From NCBI GenBank assembly GCA_964581605.1, contig CAZOPF010000007.1, forward strand, positions 1 through 64,000: 64,000 bases of DNA, read 5' to 3'. The notes beneath the pieces were generated by a model. It did not search any database, was not told the origin of the DNA, and saw only the letters and a list, made by a program, of their open reading frames with translations. This DNA comes from CAADGU01 sp964581605 (GTDB lineage Bacteria; Chloroflexota; Anaerolineae; Promineifilales; Promineifilaceae). Below are positions 1 through 8,800 of this stretch, piece by piece. Made by a program: the position numbers and the translations under genes. Every line of letters begins with the position of its first letter. The first letter of the stretch is position 1.

Positions 1-2
1 AA

Positions 3-734
3 TCCTACAACCGCTACGCCTACGTCCTCAACCGCGCCCTCAACTTCACCGACCCTACCGGCCACCGTGAATGTGAATTTGATGATTCTTGTGAATCGCC
101 TACCCCTATTAATAATCCCCCCAATGTTACAACCGTGACCATACCAAACAGAAGGCTGAAGCGATTTGGTGTAACTCCAAGTTCCTTTGAGATCCCAATC
201 CACATAGATGGAGATCCTATGAGTTCAGAACTGTTTGATTATGAAATAGCCGCATATTCGCTAATGAATGAACATGCAGGAATGCACCCAGCAACACCGC
301 TGTATGAATCATACCCCGAGTGGCAAGCATTCTTTGAAAAATACGGCATATTAGATGCTGTTGGCATTGTTCAAGCAATGAGGAATCGACAAGCGGAAGA
401 CCCAAGCATAAACTTGTTTAAAGATGAAATTCAGAGGCTCGACGGTATTCAGTTCGATTATTCAGATAAGGTATGGGACAGAGGTTCTGAAATTTATCAG
501 GATTACTTACTAATAGCATATGTCGTTATCGAATTGGGAGAAATCCCTGATATGCTAAATGGTCGCTCAAATTATTTCCATTACGATGCGGACCTAAATG
601 TAAGAAATGATCCAATAGTGTATCCCCTGTACCCTGATGAGAATTACTGTTGCCGTGACCGTGTCAATTTTGCCTATGCATGGGGAGTTTGGGATTTAAC
701 GCTAGAACCTAAATCATTTTCGAAGTCGCCCTAA
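3..734 (+). CDS. C-terminal part of an RHS-repeat polymorphic toxin (5' end outside window)
   Basis: The frame is already open at the left edge. Its first codons read YNRYAYVLN...FTDPTGH, the classic end of the RHS-associated core, the point at which a variable toxin tip begins. RHS proteins form a beta-shell that encapsulates and delivers a C-terminal effector. About 220 residues follow the core: a Pro/Asn linker, then a tip rich in aromatic and acidic residues with a paired Cys-Cys (NYCCRDR) near the end. I do not recognise the tip domain. A methionine at base 135 could be mistaken for the start of a 199-residue protein, but the uninterrupted RHS core upstream in the same frame argues against that. 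A lipoprotein gene follows after 27 bases and is a candidate partner. The gene is more AT-rich than the rest of the window and contains no ACGGCCGT motif, consistent with acquired DNA. Confidence 0.8.
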   Translation, partial: SYNRYAYVLNRALNFTDPTGHRECEFDDSCESPTPINNPPNVTTVTIPNRRLKRFGVTPSSFEIPIHIDGDPMSSELFDYEIAAYSLMNEHAGMHPATPLYESYPEWQAFFEKYGILDAVGIVQAMRNRQAEDPSINLFKDEIQRLDGIQFDYSDKVWDRGSEIYQDYLLIAYVVIELGEIPDMLNGRSNYFHYDADLNVRNDPIVYPLYPDENYCCRDRVNFAYAWGVWDLTLEPKSFSKSP

Positions 735-761
735 TAAAGTAGATCATAGGAGCGTTGGTCA

Positions 762-2057
762 ATGAAAACTTTAGTTAAAACCTTCAAATATGTGTTCTTT
801 TGTTTGTTTTTCATCAGTCTTGTTGCATGCATGAGCAATCAAATAACTGCACCTGAGACAGATAGTTCTATCGAACCAATTTCGTTTGCAACAGAAGCGG
901 TTATTAACTCTTCAAACTTGAATATGAACTCTGAAGAGACTCAACAAATACCTGCACCGACAGCCACATTTGCAGTATCCAAACAACCGGAGGCTGCTAT
1001 TCCATCTTCAACAAAGACTGAAATGACACCTACCGATACTCCAGAAGCTATCATCACGGTGCCTTTGCCAGACTTAACGATTGCATATGTGCAAAATGCG
1101 AGTAGCGGGAACTCAGAGCATTCTGAAATATGGTTGTTTAACACGTCTAATCAGGAAAATCGATTGATACATTCAACAGAACAAGGCAGTAACATTGCGG
1201 CAGGTGACCTGAGATGGAATCCAGCAAACAACGATGAGTTATACTATGTTCAAGTGGATCCGGACCGCAGTTGGCGATTATGGCGATATGACCTGTTATT
1301 GGAAGTTGCCGAACCCGTGACAGGATCATTTCCCCCTGGCTTTGGATTAATACGTGATTGGTCTGCTGATGGCAATTGGTTATCATTTTATACCGAGGAT
1401 TTCTCCAATGATGAAAAACTCATAAACATGGTGTTGGTGAATGTCAACACTGGCGATTTCTTTGTACAAGAATTTACCGATATAGTGTGGTCCCCAAACC
1501 AACCAAGCCACTATGCTTTTTATGCACCAGATGGAAAGAACGTTGTAGTAAGAGACGCAAATGAACCTGATTCACTAACCCGTATCCCCGTTAACTTTTC
1601 AAAGCAAATCATGAATAATATTGACGTAGGTTTTACTCCGGTAGTTAGGTTCGCTTGGCAACCATCAGGCAAATCCCCTTTGTTTGTAGAGGCTAATGGA
1701 GAACTATACTCATTCGATTTTGACGTAGACCAATGGGAAAAGATTCGGAATTTCGAAATTAATACAAGAGACTTGTTTTGGTCTCCTAGTGGCGAGTGGC
1801 TAATCATAAACCCTTATGATTCTTTATATGCCTTGAGAAAAGATCAACTTGAGGACAGTTTGATCCCTCTAGTTATGGATCGGGATCTAGTCGTGGTAGA
1901 GGGATGGATTGAAGGTTCCGATTCACCAATAATTTCAACAGATAACAAGCTTTGGATCTTCGATTTAGAGATGCCAAACAAGCTGGTTGAGTTATTTGAT
2001 CTGACTTCAATTGGACTTGAGTCTGGAACTAATATTGACATTCTAGTTATACCCTGA
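762..2057 (+). CDS. Lipoprotein with beta-propeller-like repeats
   Basis: A 431-residue protein with a hydrophobic leader ending in LVAC, so Cys23 is the likely lipidated residue of a type II signal peptide. A Ser/Thr/Pro-rich stretch (about residues 30-105, with TPTDTP) acts as a stalk. The remainder has repeated W-s-p-d/n-g motifs such as 'DWSADGNWLSF', 'VWSPNQPSHYAF', 'AWQPSGKSP' and 'FWSPSGEWLII', typical of TolB/PD40-type propeller blades. An AGGAG ribosome site lies 9 bases before the ATG. The gene sits directly after the RHS toxin tip, so it could be an accessory or immunity factor, but propeller lipoproteins are common in Chloroflexota and the link is only positional. It lacks the ACGGCCGT motif, like its neighbour. 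Confidence 0.7.
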   Translation: MKTLVKTFKYVFFCLFFISLVACMSNQITAPETDSSIEPISFATEAVINSSNLNMNSEETQQIPAPTATFAVSKQPEAAIPSSTKTEMTPTDTPEAIITVPLPDLTIAYVQNASSGNSEHSEIWLFNTSNQENRLIHSTEQGSNIAAGDLRWNPANNDELYYVQVDPDRSWRLWRYDLLLEVAEPVTGSFPPGFGLIRDWSADGNWLSFYTEDFSNDEKLINMVLVNVNTGDFFVQEFTDIVWSPNQPSHYAFYAPDGKNVVVRDANEPDSLTRIPVNFSKQIMNNIDVGFTPVVRFAWQPSGKSPLFVEANGELYSFDFDVDQWEKIRNFEINTRDLFWSPSGEWLIINPYDSLYALRKDQLEDSLIPLVMDRDLVVVEGWIEGSDSPIISTDNKLWIFDLEMPNKLVELFDLTSIGLESGTNIDILVIP

Positions 2058-2208
2058 CTTTGCCGAGAACAGTTATAAATTACACAATGGGTAAAACCTT
2101 CTCTATCTTGGCAAGAACTTACTTAATTGCTGTAATCGGCGGGTCTCCGTGCCACCCTTCCAACCAGCAGGAGTGGGTCAACTCAGCCTCAAAGGACTGC
2201 GCTACTTA

Positions 2209-2240
2209 TTCTTTCTTTTGGCATTGCCCAAAAGAAAGAA
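2209..2240. terminator. Strong hairpin between convergent lipoprotein and recombinase genes
   Basis: Two perfect 13-base arms (TTCTTTCTTTTGG at 2209-2221 and its reverse complement at 2228-2240) enclose a 6-base loop. The arms supply T-runs on both strands and the element lies between genes that converge on it, so a bidirectional terminator is the simplest reading. It could also be an end structure of the recombinase element. The rest of 2058-2356 shows no credible gene. Confidence 0.5.
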
Positions 2241-2356
2241 CCAAAGAAAAGGCTAGGCTCCCGCGCCCCTGGTGTTTTTGGGTATTCCCAGTGCCGTTTT
2301 TGGCCATACCATTTGCTCGTTAACAACAGCTTCTGTAGTTGGTTTCGGCTTGTGAC

Positions 2357-3859
2357 TTACGGCCGTAAACAGCGGCGAACTTCCACCAGAATTTGTCGTT
2401 GTTCGTCACTCAGCCCATCCGCTCCTATCTTGTCCAGGAGGGTGAACACCTTTTCCGTGACCGGGTTTGGTGCCAAAACGGTCGTCTGTTCCCCTTCAAT
2501 CTGAGTCATGGCCGCATAATAATCCTGCGCCACCGTCTGGTCATGCACACGGGCATAGGTCATGGTCGTATTGAGCCGTTGGTGGCCCAACAAAGCCTGA
2601 ATCGTCGTTATCTTCGCCCCGGCATTGAGCAACTGCGTGGCAAACGTATGGCGCAGCATGTGCGGCGTCACCTTAATCCTCGTTCGCTCGCCGGCTGCCT
2701 TGAGGCGGCAACGTATCAGGTCTTTGGAAAGTGGTTTGTGCCGGTAGATAAAGAGATGGTCGCTCAACGCCGGGCCACGCACCGCCAGGTATTGCGCAAC
2801 CGCCTCAATGACCCGCTCCGTCAGGTACACCGACCGGTCTTTTAACCCCTTGGCTTCCCGGATGAGAATCGTCTCGGCGGCCATGTCTACGTCAGAGAGC
2901 CGTAAATCCTCCAACTCACTGACCCGCATACCACTCTGCCACAACAGGTAAAAGGCCGCCAGGTCCAGGCAGGCATCTCGTCTCGCCGCCACTGTTTGCG
3001 CCTGTTCCACCCGCTGTCGGAGGTCATCGCGCAAGGTGATAACCTGGGCATCCGTTAAGAAGCGGGGCAGGGTGTGCGGCTTTTTGAGGCCAGAGAGGGT
3101 CAGCAAGGCCTGGGGCACGGCCGTGCCCTGCTGCTGCAAAAAGCGAAGTGTGCCCTGAAAGGTATGCAGGTCATGGTTGACAGTGCTCACCTTGTACCCG
3201 GCCACCAACTGCTCGTCAATATAGGCGAAGAGATGGTCGCGGGTGATCTCTTTCGGTTCCCGAATCTCACAATGGGCAAAAAGCCAACGCCAAATCCGGG
3301 TAGATTTGTACCAGAACTGGTATGTCGCCTGCGCCAGCCGCGACGACCGCCAGTTGGCCTGCCGGATGTGCAACTGTTTGGTCAACTGCTCAATGAGCCA
3401 CTCAGGTAAACCCGCCTGGTACCGCATCACATCGCCACACGAGGCTTTGTCAATGACCACCAACCCGCGCTCCTCTTTCACAAACCGTCGGAACCAGTCG
3501 AGGGAATGGCAGCAGTTTTGCTGCCACCTCTCCCCGTTCTGTCTGGTCTGAATGAATTGCATCGCTTTGTCAAAGTCACCGTTTAGATTGAGCTGGCCGT
3601 GTGGTTTGAGATTAAGCCCCAGGGCGCAACCGGCCGTCGGGATGCGATGATAGTTGATGACCGCCTCGGCCGCGCCGACCCCCACCAGCCAGTCTCGATA
3701 CCGCTCCAGTAAGACGACATTTTCTGGTGGCCATGCACAAGTGGGTTGTGGGGCAGCGACATGGGGTGGCGGTGGCTTCAGTTTCAGGCTCTTACGCAAA
3801 GCGCGGTCATAGCGTACCGCGGCGCTGGTGGCAAAAGTTCTATTCTCGTTCATTGCCAC
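2357..3859 (-). CDS. Tyrosine recombinase, long form (second gene of recombinase pair)
   Basis: A 500-residue phage-integrase-family protein. The catalytic set is intact: Arg312 (SGMRVSELE), Lys337 or Lys340 (AKGLKD), His400 and Arg403 (HMLRHTFA), His426 (LLGHQ) and nucleophile Tyr435 (TYARVHD). The N-terminal 240 residues are longer than in XerC/D and include a cysteine-bearing insert, as in recombinases of transposon-like elements rather than housekeeping Xer proteins. Its start overlaps the end of the upstream recombinase by 10 bases, so the two are probably translationally coupled and work together. A second ATG two codons in is an alternative start. The pair separates one RHS tip from another and is therefore a plausible agent of cassette rearrangement, though that role is inference. 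Confidence 0.88.
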   Translation of the reverse strand: MAMNENRTFATSAAVRYDRALRKSLKLKPPPPHVAAPQPTCAWPPENVVLLERYRDWLVGVGAAEAVINYHRIPTAGCALGLNLKPHGQLNLNGDFDKAMQFIQTRQNGERWQQNCCHSLDWFRRFVKEERGLVVIDKASCGDVMRYQAGLPEWLIEQLTKQLHIRQANWRSSRLAQATYQFWYKSTRIWRWLFAHCEIREPKEITRDHLFAYIDEQLVAGYKVSTVNHDLHTFQGTLRFLQQQGTAVPQALLTLSGLKKPHTLPRFLTDAQVITLRDDLRQRVEQAQTVAARRDACLDLAAFYLLWQSGMRVSELEDLRLSDVDMAAETILIREAKGLKDRSVYLTERVIEAVAQYLAVRGPALSDHLFIYRHKPLSKDLIRCRLKAAGERTRIKVTPHMLRHTFATQLLNAGAKITTIQALLGHQRLNTTMTYARVHDQTVAQDYYAAMTQIEGEQTTVLAPNPVTEKVFTLLDKIGADGLSDEQRQILVEVRRCLRP

Positions 3860-4734
3860 GCCTCCAGCCAGGCGGCCGCTTTGACAAAGTCAGCTTTTAC
3901 TTTGGCATCATTGGCGGCAATATAGTTTTGCGTCGTGCCCACCCAGGCATGCCCCAGCAATTTTTGGATGGACGTGACGGGCACATCGGCCAGCACCAGG
4001 TTATTGGCAAAGTTGTGCCGCAGTTGATGGGCGGTCAGCTTAACCCCAGCCGCCTGGCGATATTGTTGCAGCCGTTTTTGGATACCGCGCACCCCAATCC
4101 CCTGTCCGGCGTAGGTCAGGAAAACACGCTCATGCAAAACTTTAGGGCGTTGCCCCAGGTAACAAGTAAGGGCGGTGACGGTTTCCGCCGAAAGGTAAAC
4201 CGCCCGTTCCCGGCCATTTTTGCCGTGAATGTGCAGACGCGGCGGGCATTCCTCCAAAAAGAGGTCGGACAAGGTGAGGCTGGCCACTTCGCAGACACGC
4301 AGGCCAGAGCGGAGCATGAGCAGAAAGATAGCCCGGTCACGCTTGCATTGAGCAGCGTCGAAATGGCCGTCGTCCATCACGGCGAACAGTTTTTCGACTT
4401 CCCCTTGGGGCACGGCGCGCGGCAGGCGTTGATGGTCGCGCAGCAGGTGCCGGTGACGCAGGACAGGGCATTCGATGGTGGGGTCTTCATCAGCCAGGAA
4501 GTGGTAGAACGAGGCAACGGCCGTCAAACTGCGGTTAATGGAACTGCTTTTCAGGCCACGTTCCGCTTGAAACTCGATGAAGGTGTCAATATCGTGCAGG
4601 GTGACAGCGGTGGGGGCACGGTCGCCCACAACTTCGATGAATTTGTGCAGGTGGTACTGGTAACTTTTGGCGGTGTCGGCCGTGGGATTGCGGCGACGCA
4701 GCCAATTGACAAAGCGGGTGATCTCATTGAACAT
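3850..4734 (-). CDS. Tyrosine recombinase, XerC/D-like (first gene of recombinase pair)
   Basis: A 294-residue protein with an N-terminal SAM-like core-binding domain (residues 1-85) and a C-terminal catalytic domain with Arg146, Lys172, His236, Arg239, His262 and Tyr271 all present. The ATG at 4734 was chosen because GGAGG lies 7 bases upstream. A longer reading to 4857 has no ribosome site and would run through a large dyad. The length matches Xer/integrase proteins. The stop overlaps the start of the second recombinase. Tandem overlapping recombinases recall Tn554-type and RIT (recombinase-in-trio) elements, but only two are present here. The dyad just upstream may control expression. Confidence 0.88.
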   Translation of the reverse strand: MFNEITRFVNWLRRRNPTADTAKSYQYHLHKFIEVVGDRAPTAVTLHDIDTFIEFQAERGLKSSSINRSLTAVASFYHFLADEDPTIECPVLRHRHLLRDHQRLPRAVPQGEVEKLFAVMDDGHFDAAQCKRDRAIFLLMLRSGLRVCEVASLTLSDLFLEECPPRLHIHGKNGRERAVYLSAETVTALTCYLGQRPKVLHERVFLTYAGQGIGVRGIQKRLQQYRQAAGVKLTAHQLRHNFANNLVLADVPVTSIQKLLGHAWVGTTQNYIAANDAKVKADFVKAAAWLEAWQ

Positions 4735-4738
4735 AGTG

Positions 4739-4797
4739 AACCTCCATAAGATGAAATTGGTTGAAGTAGAGAGCAACCATTCTATCTCATGGAGGTT
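4739..4797 (-). promoter_or_regulatory. Dyad that can sequester the recombinase ribosome-binding site
   Basis: AACCTCCAT at 4739-4747 and ATGGAGGTT at 4789-4797 are perfect inverted repeats, extended after one mismatch by AGAT/ATCT. On the minus-strand transcript the arm nearest the gene carries the GGAGG used by the recombinase starting at 4734, so hairpin formation would mask it. The dyad could equally be a recombinase binding site. A second, smaller inverted repeat (CGAACC 4813-4818, GGTTCG 4834-4839) lies just outside and may mark the element edge. Confidence 0.5.
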
Positions 4798-4963
4798 TTC
4801 AACAAGCTCTGCCGAACCACCCTGAGCTATGGGGGTTCGTGTTTGAACGCAAAACACGATTGAATGAAGTGTTTGAATGGGGCCTGTCCGAAGAGCAAAT
4901 ACTTGAAGAAATTTTGCAAGAAATTGGATATGGGAAAAATGGGTCTATCGGAAACTATCTAGC

Positions 4964-5464
4964 ATGTGTGGTGACGGTAATGGAAACTATGAATGTGGTA
5001 AAGAAGATTCCTATCGTCCGTGTAGAGAATGGGAGGATTGTTATGATCCCATGTTTGATACTTTTTCAGCTAGTATTTCATTTGGTTATTTCGTGGGTGG
5101 AAATGAGTCAATTACGATTGACAAGTATGGGAACGTATATCTTACAGGGGGATTTCAGCTTGGCACACCTGGACTCAGCGGAAGTCTTGTAGCCGGTAAC
5201 ACCATTGGGGAAAATGCTCGTCCTATCGAAGATTTGAGTGAAGAAGTATTGGAAGATAGTCTAACCGGTAGTGGACAGGCTGTAGGAGGTGGGGCAATTG
5301 TTGGAGGAGGCGTATCTGGCAGCGGTTCTCCAAGGCCCAGTCAGTTGCAAGTGGGCATATTCAGCCCACAGTTTTATTACACGTTTTTCTCCACAACCGG
5401 GCTTTTTTATGATGCCGGCGATCCCACGCCTTGGTTTTGGCAGGAAGATGAACCAGAAGAGTAG
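4964..5464 (+). CDS. Orphan RHS-type C-terminal tail, 5' end uncertain
   Basis: The frame encodes 166 residues: a Cys/Gly/Asp-rich start (CGDGNGNYECG), then SITIDKYGNVYLTGG and a GTPGLSGSLVAG stretch, a Gly-rich linker and an acidic, aromatic end. From memory, 'SITIDKYGNVY...G.PG' segments occur at the extreme C-termini of Chloroflexota RHS-repeat proteins. No RHS core precedes it. The frame is closed by a stop at 4904, and upstream coding-like text (from 4839, GLSEEQILEEILQEIG) is in a different frame. It is best read as a displaced tip cassette or a remnant left after the recombinase element inserted. No ribosome site is obvious. Low GC and no ACGGCCGT motif set it apart from the bulk of the window. 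Confidence 0.5.
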   Translation: MCGDGNGNYECGKEDSYRPCREWEDCYDPMFDTFSASISFGYFVGGNESITIDKYGNVYLTGGFQLGTPGLSGSLVAGNTIGENARPIEDLSEEVLEDSLTGSGQAVGGGAIVGGGVSGSGSPRPSQLQVGIFSPQFYYTFFSTTGLFYDAGDPTPWFWQEDEPEE

Positions 5465-5471
5465 AGAAGAA

Positions 5472-5717
5472 ATGGATACTGATTTTATTCTACTATCAGC
5501 TTTCTTGACCATATGGTTTGGATTCTTTTCTTATATGGCATGGCTGAGGCCAGAAACCTTTAGGGACTGGTCCGAGAAGAGTCTTTTTATATACGGAAAC
5601 TCCGATTTTATGAAGCAATGGGTAAACTCTCTTGCGTTTCTCTGGTTGGCAAGAATAGGCTCTTTGTTAGCAGCAGGCATCTTTAGTTTCGTTGTAATCA
5701 TGTCTGCGTTTTTTTGA
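5472..5717 (+). CDS. Small two-helix membrane protein, possible immunity partner
   Basis: An 81-residue protein with two hydrophobic segments (about residues 5-25, beginning FILLSAFLTIWFGFF, and residues 53-80) separated by a charged loop. I do not recognise a family. It begins 7 bases after the RHS-type tail ends, and an alternative ATG at 5448 would overlap that stop. In polymorphic toxin loci the gene directly after a toxin tip is often its immunity protein, frequently a small membrane protein, so that role is possible here. AT-rich like its neighbours. Confidence 0.5.
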   Translation: MDTDFILLSAFLTIWFGFFSYMAWLRPETFRDWSEKSLFIYGNSDFMKQWVNSLAFLWLARIGSLLAAGIFSFVVIMSAFF

Positions 5718-5864
5718 GTTTCCTGCCCCTGCTGGGGCACGGTCTTCGTAAGTGAGTTTGGCCGTTGCCTCCTGCTGCGGGGAGGTGGCCGTTGTCCCCA
5801 CCGTGCCACGTGTGTCTTGGCCGGGCGGCAACGGATGAGGGGCACGGCCGTACCCCGGCGATAT

Positions 5865-8800
5865 TCATAACAAAACCTGGGCCTGCGCTAAAGTGAGTGT
5901 ACGGCCGTGTGCCAGCCACTTCTCGTCTCCCATCCCCACCATTTTCCGAATCTCCGCCAAAAACTTCGCCAGCCGCTCCTGATCATAGCCATCCGTCGCC
6001 GGTTGGGCCTGCGCGAAACCAATGAGAGTGAGCGCGGTTTCAACCTGTTGTTGGCGGATAAACATGGGTAATGCACTGGTGAAGACGGTCAGCACCAACG
6101 GCATCGTTTCGATAGAGAGGCTCACTTCGAGCGCTTCCCGATACAACGGCCGTGCCGCCCCATACCGCCCCAACTCCGTCTCCACATCCCCCAAATTGCT
6201 CAGGCACAGCGCCACACCGTACAAATCGCCAATTTCCCGGCAAATGTCCAGCGCCTCGCGCATGTATACGGCCGATCCCGTAAAATCCCCCGTCGCATAC
6301 GCAATCACCCCCAAATTCGTCAGCGAAATACTGATGCCCGCCCGGTCGCCAATCTCCCGTTTCAGGCGCAGGCTCTCCTCGTGGTACTGCCGCGCCGTCT
6401 GGTAATCCTCCTGCCGCTCGGCAATCAGCGCCAGATTATTCAGCGCCATGCTGATGCCGCGCCGGTTATTGAGCATCTGCCCCAATTCCAACGCGGTGTG
6501 GTAACAGGGAGCGGCCTGTTCATAATCACCCAACTGATAATAGACATTGCCCAGACTGTTCAGGCAGCGAGCCATCAACCACTGGTCATCCATCTCTGCG
6601 GCCATTTCCAGGCTTTGCCGGTGGTGGCCCAGCGCCTCGTCGTTTTCGCCCAGCCGATATTCGGCCGCGCCCAGGCTGCTGAGAGCGCGGGCAATGCCCG
6701 GTTGATCGTTAATCTGGCGGGCCAGGGTGAGGCTGCGACGGCCGTACTCCTTCGACCGCTCATACTCTCCCAACCCATGCGCCACATTGCTCAAATGGAA
6801 CAACACGCGGGCCGTGCCAGCCACATCCGCCACTTGTTCATAAAGCGCCAGGCTGTGCTGCAAATGACCCTCCGCCGCCGCATAATCCCCCAACCCAAAG
6901 TAACTGCGCCCCAATTTGCGCTGCACAAGCGCCAACTCTTGCGGGCCGGGGCCAAGCTGCAAAGCCCGCTCAAAATGGCCGACCGCTTCTTGAAACGCAC
7001 TGCTGGCCAATGCCTGCTCACCGGCCAGAATGGCATACGGCCGTTCCCGTTCCTCCTCATCCGCCAGCCGCCAATGGTACGCCAGCGCGGTCACATAATG
7101 GGGATCAGCCGTATAAATCGCTTCCATCGCTTGCGCCGCCTGCCGGTGCAGCCCGCGCCGTTCTGCCGCTGTCAGGTCGGCTAGCAGCCCATCGCGCAGC
7201 TTGTCATGGGCAAAACGCCAGCGATCTTCCTGCACATCCAACACGGCCGTGTCCGCGCACCGGTTCAGCCAGCCACCCACATCCGTCGTGGGGAAAAGCA
7301 TACGCAGCAAGGGTAGATCAATTTCCCGGCCCAGCACCGCCGCCTGCCGCAGCACCGCCCGGTCGGCCCCACTCAGCCGGGCCAACCGCTGCTGCACCAA
7401 CTGGCGCACCCCACCCGTCAGCAAACCGGGCGTCAGCGCCACCTGGTTAACCTGATCCAATTGCCCGGCCGTTTCCGCCAGCGCCCGCGCCAGTTCCACC
7501 AGGAAAAAGGCGTTGCCCTCGCTCTCTTTTTGCAAATAGGCCAGCAGCGCCGGATGGTCGCCCGCCTCGCCCAACATTGCCTGGCACAACTGCGCCATCT
7601 CTCCCGCCCGCAAACGGCCGAGCTTCAGCACGGGCAAATCGCCCATACGCGCCGGTAAATCGGCCGTTTCATCATCCCGGTACGCGCCCAAAATGAGCAG
7701 CGGCAGCCGGGCAGCGGATTGTGCCAGTTCCGCCAACAGCGCCAGGCTTTCCGGCCGCGCCCACTGCAAATCTTCCAGCAGCAGCAGCACCGGCTGGCGC
7801 TGGCGGCGAAAGAGGGCAGTGAAGGTGATGGGCAGCTGCTTTTGGAAGGTCTGTGGATCAAGAGCGGTGGCGGCGATGGGGCGGTCAAGCAGGCGGTCTA
7901 AGTCGGGCACAACGGCCGTGAGCAAACGCGCTTCCAGGTCATCCAATGGGGCGGCGAGAATGAGGCGGCGCACGGCCGTGTGCCACAGCGCATACGGCCC
8001 ACCCCCTTCGCGCACACTCTGGCCGCGCAGCACCAACATCCCCCGCACCAATGCCGCCGCCACCAGTTCATGCAGCAGGCGAGACTTGCCCACACCGCTC
8101 TCGCCGCCAATGAGCCAGGCCGCCCCCTGCCCCGCAATGGCCGCCTCCATCAACCCGTTTAGCCGGGCCATTTCTGCCTGACGGCCGGTAAATTGCGCCG
8201 CCTGCAAAAAGCTCTCGCGGATCGCCTGCGTTTCCGGCGGCAAAGTCCGGCCGGTGGCCTGGCACAGGGCATAAATGGCATCGGGGGCATTGGCAAAACG
8301 GCGTTCCGGCTCACGCGCCAGCAGCCGGGCAAAAACGGCCCGCAATGCTTCATTATCCGGCAGCGCGGCCAACTCTGGTTCACCGGTGAGAGCGGCGGCA
8401 ATGGTGGGGAACGGCCGTTGGCCCACCACCATCTCATACGCCATCACCCCCACCGCAAACAAATCACTGGCCCGGCTGGATGGGTTGCGCCCGGTGGAAG
8501 CGCCGCGCATCACTTCCGGGGCCATATACGCCCACGTGCCCGCCCCGCCCGAACTCTGCCCGGCGGCCGCCGACAGGCCAAAATCGAGCAGCTTCACCTG
8601 CCCATCAACCACCAGCACATTGGCTGGTTTCAGGTCATTGTGCAGCACCCCGCGCCGGTGCAGGTAGGTCAGCGCCTGCAACATCTGGATGATGAGGGTG
8701 ATTTGCTCGGAAAGGGGTAACGAGCGGCCGGCGTCTACAATCGTTTGCGCGGCGGGCAGCAAATCCATCGTAAAAAAGGGCATCCCCTCCGCATCAAAGC

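Noticed and set aside
135..734. A stand-alone 199-residue protein starting at the ATG at 135
   Set aside because: The same frame is open to the left edge and encodes an RHS core end just before it, so this is the tip of a larger protein.
2060..2323. An 87-residue protein after the lipoprotein gene
   Set aside because: No ribosome site and no recognisable composition; it reads through a long hairpin and looks like chance.
3727..4749. A long plus-strand open frame opposite the recombinases
   Set aside because: It is antisense to two recombinases with complete catalytic residues; its own text has no domain features.
5698..5919. A small minus-strand gene between the orphan tail and the kinase gene
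   Set aside because: It overlaps the end of the kinase gene in another frame and has no ribosome site or protein-like features; 5718-5864 shows nothing supportable.
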